Assembly: GCA_035610365.1 (NCBI GenBank) | Contig: CM069438.1 | Coordinates: 53,564,837 to 53,628,836, forward strand | DNA length: 64,000 nucleotides | Reading direction: 5' to 3' | Source of the DNA: Aquatica leii | Lineage: Eukaryota > Arthropoda > Insecta > Coleoptera > Lampyridae | Shown here: piece after piece, positions 35,305 to 44,000 of the stretch | Layout: the number at the start of each line of letters is the position of its first letter | Numbering within the stretch: the first letter of the stretch is position 1 | Notes under the pieces: generated by a model | Databases searched by the model: none | Seen by the model: only the letters and a program-made list of their open reading frames with translations | Told to the model about the DNA's origin: nothing | Program-made: the position numbers and the translations under genes

Positions 35305-35577
35305 TGTTTAAATTTTAGAAAGGTGAAGCAGGTTACACAAAAAGACGTGTATCTGTTACCTTATATCTCATTTATCTTAAATGGACTACGCGATGCGCGG
35401 TATGTTTCTTCTTTAGATGGTCGCTCTGGCTTTTGGAAAATTTTTCCTAGAATTGAGTCAAAACCGTTGATCCTAATAAAGTTGCTGCTATCATGAACCT
35501 TGCTGCTCCCAGGAATGTTACTGAGGTTTGTCGACACATTGGCATGACTAGCTTTCTTCTTTGACCTCCCTCTCTCT
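35305..35577 (+). pseudogene. Ty3/gypsy reverse transcriptase fragment
   Basis: The + strand reads KVKQVTQKDVYLLPYISFIL and RDARYVSSLDGRSGFWKI, the gypsy motif around the first catalytic Asp (family SLDLKSGYWQI). Then, after a jump, it reads NKVAAIMNLAAPRNVTEVCR and HIGMTS. The second part belongs to the connection after the palm, so a deletion removed motifs B to E, including the YxDD. The fragment continues beyond the 242-bp insertion at 35820. It lacks the fingers' N-terminal part, and gypsy copy 1 lies directly to its left. Confidence 0.82.
35566..35577. repeat. Left 12-bp direct repeat flanking the PLE-derived insertion
   Basis: CTCCCTCTCTCT is repeated at 35820-35831. Taking out one copy plus 35578-35819 brings the gypsy frames on both sides back into register. 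This supports a true target-site duplication despite the simple sequence. Confidence 0.72.
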
Positions 35578-35819
35578 ATACTAACATTAGCATGTCTTCC
35601 GGGTTTGGACCGTGTCATAGTTGCAACCGAAGCTGCCAACGTTTCGCCCACTTTCGTAAGGAGCTTCATCAGGGTGTGAGATAAATCGCAAAACTCAAAC
35701 AAGCAATCGAAATCTAACTAAGAACTTCTCAAAAGTTAGGTTATCCACTTGACACGGTCCAAACCCGGAAGACATTCTAATGTTAGTATAGATTCCGGCC
35801 TTGGAAGCCTTCGCTATTA
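35578..35819 (-). mobile_element. 242-bp PLE-derived insertion with 42-bp inverted repeats
   Basis: An insertion inside the gypsy pol relic. Positions 35576-35617 and 35750-35791 are inverted copies of each other over 42 bases with one mismatch (CTTCCGGGTTTGGACCGTGT at the left). On the minus strand the inverted repeat contains GACACGGTCCAAACCCGGA, matching the end of PLE copy A (GACACGGCGAAACCCAGA near 6610-6640). Between the repeats lies a hammerhead-like core. No protein is encoded. It looks like a non-autonomous element made of PLE terminal sequences. Confidence 0.75.
35600..35690 (-). ncRNA. Hammerhead-ribozyme-like core
   Basis: Minus strand: CTGATGA (35672 to 35666) is followed by GCTCCTTACGAAAGTGGGC, which can fold as stem II (GCTC with GGGC, CTT with AAG, one bulge). 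GAAAC follows at 35645-35641. GTTGGCAGC-TTCG-GTTGCAAC can form stem III, then comes TA, a possible UH cleavage dinucleotide. All fixed core elements of a hammerhead are present in order. I do not find a convincing stem I: CACACC before the core does not pair with TGACACGG after the site. Activity is therefore doubtful, but the placement inside a PLE-derived element is what is known for PLE hammerheads. Confidence 0.5.
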
Positions 35820-35831
35820 CTCCCTCTCTCT
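35820..35831. repeat. Right 12-bp direct repeat flanking the PLE-derived insertion
   Basis: Matches 35566-35577 exactly. Confidence 0.72.
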
Positions 35832-36955
35832 TCTCTAACTAAGAAGAATTCATCTTTTACTTAAACAGCGGAGTGTGAAACTGCTTTTCTCTCTATGCAA
35901 AATCAGTTAATATCTGCTCCTATTCTTCCTTGTCCTCAATTTCTTCTACCTTTCGTCGTGCAGACGGATGCTTCTGATTTTGAATTAGGTGCTGTATTAA
36001 GCCAAGAGACTTCCGAAGGCGAAAATGAATTATTCTGCTACCGAAAAATAGTGTTTAGCGGTGTTGTGGGCTATCCAGAAGTTCGAAACTTACATCAAAG
36101 GAACTCATTTTACCGTGATCACAAATCATCACTTTCTTCTCTGATTGAATCAATTACAAAATCCTACTGGTAAATTAGCAAGATGGACTACGATTATTCT
36201 TAATAGAAAAGGTACAGACCATGTGGTACCTGATGCCCTTTCTCGTTCGGTTCCTTTCATCGATACTGTTTCTTATGACTTTCCTTTACTTATTACTCTT
36301 TCGATAAATGACGTGTGGTATAGTAATCTATGTAGGCGGATTGTGGCGGCTTTGCATAAATTCTCTGTGTGGTCAGTACAGGATAGTGTTCTGTACCGCC
36401 AAGTCTTCGTTCTCATCGGCCGATATCTGGAAATGGGTAATCCCTACGTAATAACGTTGTAAAGTTATTCGGGAACATCATGATCCTCCCATTACTGAAC
36501 ATTGCCGCGTAAGCAAGAATTCTACAACTTTATTATTGGACAAGAATGCGTAAGGATGTTTCTTTGTGCAAAACCGTCTAATCCTTGGCAACTGTGTTAA
36601 GATATTGTTGGTCCTCTTCCTCGTTCCTCTAAAGGTCACTGTTATCTCCTAGTAGTATCCGATTGCTTTACTAAATTCTCTTTGTTTTTTGCCTTGCGCT
36701 TTGCAATTACTTTATCCATTTGTAAAGTCATGGAAGAACAAGTTCTTTATCTTTTTAATGCTTCTCAATACTTGGGTTCAATGATTTCGTCTTACGGTAA
36801 AGAAAATGATCTACATTCGGTTGTACACCTTGCTAAAATTGGTTGCGCTATAGTTACCGCCAAGCATAAATTCATTAGATGTACACGATGCTTCGCACTT
36901 TTTAGTCAAAAACAAATTACTACGGGTAATCTCTTTGGTAAACCTACTTCGGATA
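35832..36955 (+). pseudogene. Ty3/gypsy pol relic copy 2: thumb, RNase H, integrase
   Basis: Copy 2 keeps the original context upstream of the copy 1 breakpoint: LTKKNSSFT, a TAA, then AECETAFLSMQNQLISAPIL and FVVQTDASDFELGAVLSQE, the RT connection and RNase H start. It shares the frameshifts of copy 1. It continues with NPTGKLARWTTIILNRKG, DHVVPDALSRSVPFID, INDVWYSNLCRRIVAALHKF (integrase N-terminal) and SSKGHCYLLVVSDCFTKFSL, then FALRFAITLSI and KVMEEQVLYLF (integrase core). The core Asp in VVSDCFTKF is present; the later catalytic acids are not recognisable. The relic ends near 36950, at the junction with a LINE fragment. Confidence 0.85.
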
Positions 36956-36956
36956 A

Positions 36957-37400
36957 AACACTGGGACTGGAGGAAAGAAAGACCCACCTAGGATTCTTTC
37001 AGGTGCTGCTAAAAAAAGGCTCCACAAGAAAAAACTTCAGCAGCAAGAGAGGGCCAAGAAACCTAAGACAACAAGGTCAAATAAGAACTCCTTAACACTA
37101 AAGAAGCCAAGCCAAAAGATCGGGGGCACAAAACGCAACCGACCAGAAGACAGTACTCTAAGCACAATAACACGACCGCAAACAAAAAACAGTAGAGGGG
37201 TAAAACCCTTCGCGTCTTATGCTATGGCTATGTCTGATATTCGAACGGCAATAATACCACAAGAGTATCCAGGTGGCAAAGAATAGGCGGGTCTTATTAA
37301 GATTTCTCTGGTTCAAGCTATGAACACATTATAGCAAAGAGTTAACTATAAAGTGAGTTTTGTATTAGCGTTCTGTGTTAATGAATCTACTACAGATAGG
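36957..37400 (+). pseudogene. LINE ORF1 C-terminal fragment
   Basis: An open stretch of 109 codons (36957-37286) with no start of its own. It begins DPPRILSGAAKKRLHKKKL, is Lys/Arg/Gln-rich, then reads SYAMAMSDIRTAIIPQEYPG before a TAG at 37284-37286. In the same frame or one shift away it continues as LIKISLVQAMN and SFVLAFCVNESTTDRVIV to about 37400. A basic Ser/Pro-rich tract followed by SYxxAxxxIRxAIIPxxYP and a small globular domain is a common arrangement in ORF1 proteins of insect LINEs. The junction with gypsy integrase sequence at about 36950 shows that one element landed in, or was joined to, the other. Confidence 0.62.
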
Positions 37401-37780
37401 GTCATAGTATAGACTCCGGGATTCATCGTAGAACGAAAAAAAGTACTAAAGCGCATAAACATTCAAAATCCAAAACTTCTGATAGAAAGAAGAGTGTTGA
37501 TAAGAAAAAAGATCTGAAAAATTACAACTTATTTGTCCTATGAAAAAAAATACAGTCTTGACTGAAAACTTTACTTAAATATTTCCCGAGTCTTATTCAG
37601 ACAAGTAGAAAGGAAAAAGGTAGAAGGAACAAAAAAGATAGAGATCGACGAAGTAGGGGCGAGTATCAAACCAACGAGGTTGACAGGAAAGACATCCCAT
37701 CTGTAAGGCAAGTGTCTTGACGATCTTACAGATAAAATTACTCGCCGGCTACAAACTAACACGCAGAACTAGGTGACTTG
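37400..37780. other. LINE-derived sequence of unclear assignment
   Basis: Short Lys-rich open stretches on the + strand (VERKKVLKRINIQNPKLLIE; then IEIDEVGASIKPTRLTGK) probably belong to the same LINE mosaic. I cannot identify a domain. Confidence 0.35.
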
Positions 37781-38470
37781 TTCAACAGTACGGCTTTAGC
37801 AGAGACAGATTGGCAATAGATGCTATAGAGTCGGTCGACCGATAAGCTACAGATGCCAGAAAAAAAACCTGGAGAAGCAAAAAACTATACGCCATGATAA
37901 AGTTGAACGTCCAAAACGCGCTCAATTCGTGGGGTAGCCGGTCATCATAGACACGCTTGTAACCAAATGAATCAAAGACTACAAAGCAGACCTCATAAGT
38001 AGCTATGTACCTTAAAGACAGAAAACTGGTGCTTCTGAGTGCAGAAGACACTGAAGAAATCCAAATGACTTGCGAAAACCCTCAGAGCTCCGTGCTGGGA
38101 TCAACTCAGTGAAACATAACATTACACAAAATACTTGACCTCAACCTGGAGAAGAGAGCCCATGTATTGGCATTTACAGATGACCTCGCTCGGAAAGAAG
38201 ACGAGCTCGTGGTAAAGACAAACCGTGCTCTACTCATAATAGACAACTGGCTAACACCCACAGAGTTAAAGTTAGCTCCCAGAAAAACGGAAGCTATTAT
38301 CTTCACGAGCAGAACCAAAATCCGTGCTATCGAGTTCAGAGTACGAGATTTCGTTATCGCACCCGTTCAATGTCTAAAATGCTTCGGGGTTCACACATGG
38401 ACAAATACGTTGACAATAGTCATAGCAGCAAATATAAGCTCACACACAAAATTGAAAGTTCTTTAAGTAA
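37780..38470 (+). pseudogene. R1-clade LINE reverse transcriptase fragment
   Basis: The + strand reads LYAMIKLNVQNALNSWGS (a corrupted DVKNAFNSAPW motif A, with Asp lost), then IQMTCENPQSSVLGST (motif B, family CGVPQGSVLGP). After a TGA it reads AHVLAFTDDLARKEDELV with the catalytic motif as FTDD at 38170-38190. NRALLIIDNWLTPTELKLAP, RKTEAIIFTSRTKIR and the VxCLKCFGV thumb motif follow, up to about 38466. The wording of motifs B and C and RKTEAIIFTSR resembles R1/TRAS-type elements. Motif A lacks the Asp and at least two stops are present, so it is dead. Confidence 0.78.
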
Positions 38471-39010
38471 CCAAGAGATTGCATTGAGATGTTTCTTAGA
38501 TACAAAGAGAGCATTTAAACAACACTTTCGACTCCATTAGAAAAGCTGTCAAAAGCATGGAGTTTCGCGGTCCGTAGAAGAATAGATCAGCTCTGTAATA
38601 TTTCGTCGAAAAACTATAGTAGAAGTCAACTTTTACGAGAACTTGACCAAAACGGAATACATGCGCAAAGATATGAAGATGATATCACTATAATGATATG
38701 TAGCAATTTCGAGAAAAACATACAAAGAACCTTGAAAATAGTGGAAAGCTGGTGTACGGCAGAAGAGCTAACAGTAAACCCTGCCAAAACAACAACAATA
38801 GCTTTTACAAAGACAAGGAAACTTCAGGAATTGAAGAAACCTCAATTATGTGAAAAAGAACTATATCCACTAAAGCAATAGAAATTTTGTTATACTGTTC
38901 ACCTCTATATGGTAGAGATAGAAACTTTGGCAGCAGCATACCGGCTAAAACCTAACGGTTAGAGGAAAATTCGTGCTAGAGTAGGATACCACATCGAATT
39001 TTTATCTCAG
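38470..39010 (+). pseudogene. Second LINE reverse transcriptase fragment
   Basis: A different LINE from the one before it. EIALRCFLDTKRAFKQ (motif A, Asp intact) lies at 38475-38525. Shifted frames read MEFRGP and ISSKNYSRSQLLRELDQNGI, and then HAQRYEDDITIMI, in which the YADD motif has become YEDD (38672-38683). IVESWCTAEELTVNPAKTTT and AFTKTRKLQELKKPQL follow. The PQGGVLSPLLWN-type motif B expected before GIHAQGYADD is missing, which points to an internal deletion. It is unlike the R1-type piece just upstream, so two LINE families are joined near 38470. Confidence 0.75.
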
Positions 39011-39279
39011 ATAAACAAAAACTACATGTTAAGTATGAAATCGGACAGAATATATCCAAATTATCCACTTTCACTAACGTTGTCATGTATTTATACAAAC
39101 GAAATTGCACCAAGTACTGGAGCGAGAATCGCTAGCAGTAAATCAGGGAGCAACTTAAGCTGTCTAACAAACGTAAGCAGAAATTATTACAATTCCAACT
39201 TGTGCTCAAGAAATGATTAAGAAGTCAGAGCAGTAAAAGGTTGAGTAAACTAAAAACATACCTCAAACTGGTTAGCAGA

Positions 39280-39620
39280 TCCTGGGACTAAAACAGTTGA
39301 AGATGTTTATCACGAGACGATCCAGAAAGAGAGAACCAACTAAAATGGGCTGTCAGACTCTTCACAGGATACTGTCCACTTTTAAAATACCTCACTAATA
39401 TAAAAGTGAAAGATAATCCTAAATGTAGGATGTATAGAGAATAAGAGGAAACACCTCTTCACATACTCTGCAAATGTCGATCTCTTGTAAACTATTTAGG
39501 GCTGAGTATATAGAACCGAAAGTATTAGCAAACAAACTCATAAAGTTGACTCTAAAATTTATTGAGGAACTAGAACCTATTCAGTTGAAACCGAATAGAG
39601 CAAAACAAGCTTAGGGCTTA
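39280..39620 (+). pseudogene. LINE C-terminal region with Cys/His motif
   Basis: The + strand reads LKWAVRLFTGYCPLLKYLTN followed by IKVKDNPKCRMYRE, a stop, EETPLHILCKCRSL. LINEs with a terminal RNase H and zinc region have LxTGHCxLxxHL, then CRxCxExEET..HxLCxCxAL. Here the second Cys of the first pair is replaced by Tyr (KCRMYRE) while H-x3-C is retained. The distance from the reverse transcriptase fragment at 38470-39010 and the orientation fit one element. It gives the 3' limit of the LINE mosaic as about 39620. Confidence 0.68.
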
Positions 39621-40770
39621 AGTGCAAAGGTTAATAAGAACCTAATCCAAATAATAAGTAGAAACAAGTAGAAAAGATGTTTCAAAGAGATGTCAGATAA
39701 AAATGTGTTAGAAAAAGTCAGGTCTTTAACAGTACTTACAACACCTAAAGAAATTTGTTGCAAAAAAGACAGGAAATTAAAAACAACATTTTTTTCTTAT
39801 TCTAAAAGTAACAAAACCAAACATAGAAAGTACTAAAATTTTTTTCTTGAATTGGCTTACTACTATCTGCGTCATTGACAAATTTAATTTCACGCGAAAA
39901 CAATTTTAAAAATAGAAAATAGTCATTAAAACCCACGTGGATGTAACCAACTAAATAATTTATTTCTGTTTATAAACATTGATTGTTAAACATGTTTTTT
40001 ACTGTACATGGGTTTAATAAAAGCTTTAAAGCTCCAGATTTCAAAATTTACTACGTTCTCATTTATTGACTGCAACGCGTATACTATTAAACTTAATCGT
40101 TTTTTTATATCGGTGATTTAAACAAATATAAAATAAACTTTCATCGTTAATATATCGGTTAAAGTTATTTAAAAACCGACATTTTACTTCACAAAATGAT
40201 TTATTTTACAAAAAACACATAAGACTAAAATACGTTAAAAAATTCAAAAAACAGCTCGCTAGTAGAAACAACCATAAAAAAAGATGCTGGAAGACTCATT
40301 TGCAAAAAAACCAAACGATAAAAGACAACTATTAAGCTTTCTTTATGCAACAAAAAGTTAATTACCGGCTTTGTCACTTTAGAGATAAAAAACAAATGCT
40401 ATTTTTCCCACGATTAAGTAAAAATATAACTTCGACGAATTCAAACTTGGAAAGTTGACGAATACATAATGACAATCGAAAAGTTTTTGATGCACAAAAT
40501 TTATATTATTCATCTTGGTTTATCGATTTTAACAGGTGGTTTCAAATCCCACAACGAATCAATAAATCAAAGAAAAACTATAATCCGCGCTAGCTTAAAA
40601 TTTCTTTTTCAAATAAATTTAATAAAACCATATTCAAGTAATAGCGATCAGAAATTTTGTAAAAAAGAGAGTTGAACAATTTATCTAAGAATTGACTAAA
40701 TGATATTTTGAACAAATCTAAATTGGCGCCAAAACGCAATAATACCTATACTCAAGGACAAAAAAAAACG
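39620..40770. other. Unassigned AT-rich DNA
   Basis: No supported element. The 68-codon frame at 40469-40675 has AT-driven composition and no motif. Confidence 0.4.
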
Positions 40771-41050
40771 CAAATAGTGAAAAAAATTACGGAAAGTTGC
40801 TCAAGAGTTTTTAGAGAGTTTAGGGGCAGTATAGAAAATCTACAAAAAGTAGATTCTAGAATAAGTTTGCAAACAAGTTACGGAAAGTTTGGAAAGTTTA
40901 CGGAAAATTTTCTTACATATTTTTGATAATCATAACGCTTAAGTGGCGTTCTTAAATATTTTATTAATTTAAGCTATGTGGTCTTGGTCATTAGCAACTG
41001 ACATTATTTGTAACAAAAAAAACAGAAGTTTTTACATCAAACGCTGATAC
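40770..41050 (-). repeat. Flank repeat copy 3, inverted, left of satellite A block 2
   Basis: The reverse complement carries the same two parts in the same order as 10983-11430: AGCGTTTGATG...GTTACAAATAATGTCAGTTG first, then GCGTTATGATTATCAAAA and TTTTCCGTAAACTTTCC words. In the satellite reading direction this flank lies downstream of block 2, while copy 1 lies upstream of block 1. Confidence 0.72.
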
Positions 41051-44000
41051 AAATTGGTGGATTCTAGAAACTATGAAAAATTTAAAAAAGCTTGCAAAAA
41101 GTTTAAAGAGTTTAAAAAAACCTGCATAAAGTTTAAACTTTTTTACAATCAGACTTTGATGTTGAACTTAACGTTTTTAGATTCAAAAGGTCAAAAATTC
41201 ATTTATTTGAGTTCAAAAGGTAAACAGAAAATGCAGAAATTTGTCAGAAGTATTGCAGATAATTCTTAGAAATTTTGGAAAGTTCTGTACTGTATCCACT
41301 ATTAGAACTTACGTTTTAGATTAAACTTAAATTAGGATTAGAACTTAGACAGCTTGCATCAAGTTTAGACACTTTTTAGATTAAAATTTCATGGGAACCT
41401 ATTTTTTTTAGACTCAAAAGTTCAAAAATTCACTTATTGGAGTAAAAAATGCAAAAATTTGCCAGAAGTATTGCAGAAATTTCAGATAATTTTAAGAAAT
41501 TTTGTAAGGTTCTATACTGTATCTATAAATAGATCTTACGTTTTAGATTAAAACTGGATAAGGATTAGAGTATAGATAGCAGGTAAGTAGAAAACGCAAA
41601 AATTTGTCAGAAAAATTGCAGATGTTATAGATAATTCTTAAAAATTGTGGAAAGTTCTGTACTGTATCTATAATTAGATCTCACGTTTTAGATTAAAGTT
41701 AGATAAAGATTAGAACTTAGACAGTTTGCATCAAGTTTAGACACTTTTTCAATTAAACTTTAATAGGAACTTAATTTTTTTAGACACAAAAGTCTAAAAA
41801 TCCAATTATTGGAGTTAGAAAAGTAAGTAACAAGCGCAAAAACTTGTCAGACGTATTGCAGAAATTTCAGATAATTTTAAGAAATTTTGAAAAGTTCTAT
41901 ACTGTATCTATAATTAGATCTCACGTTTTAGATTACAGTTTTATACGGATTAGAGTTTCGACTGTTTACATTAAGTTTAAACATTCTTTTAATTAAAATT
42001 TAACGGAAACTTAATTTTTTCAGACTCAAAAGTTCAAAAATTTACTTATTGGATTTAAAAGAGTAAGTAAAAATGCAGAAATTTATCAAAAGTATAGCAG
42101 ATATTTCAGATAATTCTTAGAAATTTTGGAAAGTTCTGAACTTCTATAATTAGATCTCACGTTTTAGATTAAAATTAGACAAGAATTAGAGCTTAGACAC
42201 TTTGCATCCAGTTTAGAGACTTTTTGAATTAAAATTTAATGGGAACTTAATTTTTTTAGATCCAAAAGTCTAAAAATTCACTTATTGGAGTTAAAAAGAT
42301 AAGTAGAAAACGCAAAAATTTGTCAGAAAAATTGCAGATGTTATAGACAATTCTTAAAAATTGCGGAAAGTTCTGTACTGTATCTATAATTAGATCTCAC
42401 GTTTTAGATTAAAGTTAGATAAAAATCAGAACTTAGACAGTTTGCATCAAGTTTAGACACTTTTCATATTACAATTTAATGGGAACTTAAATTTTTTAGA
42501 CTTAAAAGTCCAAAAATGCACTAATTAGAGTTAAAAAAAAAGTAGAAAGTGCAAAAATTTGTCAGAAGTATTGGAGAAATAGTTCAGATACTTTTAAGAA
42601 AGTTGAAAGGTTCTAACTGTATATATAGTTAGATCTCACGTTTTAGATTAAAACTAGATAAGAATTAGAGCTTAGATAGTTTGCATCAAGTTTAGACACT
42701 TTTTGAATTAAAATTTAATGGGAGCTTAATTTTTTTAGATCCAAAAATCTAAAAATTCAATTATTGAAGTTAGAAAATTAAGTAGCAAGCGCAAAAATTT
42801 GTCAGAAGTATTGCAGATATTTCAGAAAATTAAAAAAAAATTTGAAAGGTTCTATACTGCTTCTGGAATTAGATCTCACGTTTTAGATTACAGTTTTATA
42901 CGGATTAGAGTTTCGACAGTTTACATTAAGTTTAGACATTCTTTTAATTAAAATTTAATGGGAACTTAATTTTTTTAGATCCAAAAGTCTAAAAATTCAC
43001 TTATTGGAGTTAAAAAGATAAGTAGAAAACGCAAAAAATTGTCAGAAAAATTGCAGATGTTATAGATAATTCTTAAAAATTGCGGAAAGTTCTGTACTGT
43101 ATCTATAATTAGATCTCACGTTTTAGATTAAAGTTAGATAAAAATCAGAACTTAGACAGTTTGCATCAAGTTTAGATACTTTTCATATTAAAATTTAATG
43201 GGAACTTAATTTTTTTAGACTTAAAAGTCCAAAAATGCACTAATTGGAGTTAAAAAAAAAGTAGAAAGTGCAAAAATTTGTCAGAAGTATTGCAGAAATA
43301 GTTCAGATAATTTTAAGAAAGTTGAAAGGTTCTAACTGTATCTATAGTTAGATCTCGCGTTTTAGATTAAAACTAGATAAGAATTAGAGCATAGATAGTT
43401 TGCATCCAGTTTAGACACTTTTTGAATTAAAATTTAATGGGAGCTTAATTTTTTTAGATCCAAAAATCTAAAAATTCAATTATTGAAGTTTGAAAATTAA
43501 GTAACAAGCGCAAAAATTTATCAGAAGTATTGCAGAAATTTCAGAAATTTTTAAGAAATTTTGAAAGGCTCTATACTACATGTATAATTAGATCTTACGT
43601 TTTAGATTAAAATTAGATAAGGATTAGAGCATAGACAGTTTACATTAAGTTTAGACATTCTTTTAATTAAAATTTAATAAGAACTTAATCTTTTTAGACA
43701 CGAAAGTCTAAAAATTCAATTATTGGAGTTAAAAGTAAGTAACAAAGGCAAAAATTTGTCAGAAGTATTGCAGATATTTCAGAAAATTTTAAGAAATTTT
43801 GAAAGGTTCTATACTGCATCTATAATTAGGTCTCACGTTTTAGATTAAAACTGGGTAAGAATTAAAGTTTAGACAGTTTGCATTAAGTTTAGACACTTTT
43901 TAGATTAAAATTTAATGGGAACCTAATTTTTTTAGACTCAAAAATTTAAAAATTCACTTATTGGAGTTAAAAAAGGAAGTAAAAAATGCAGAAATTTGCC

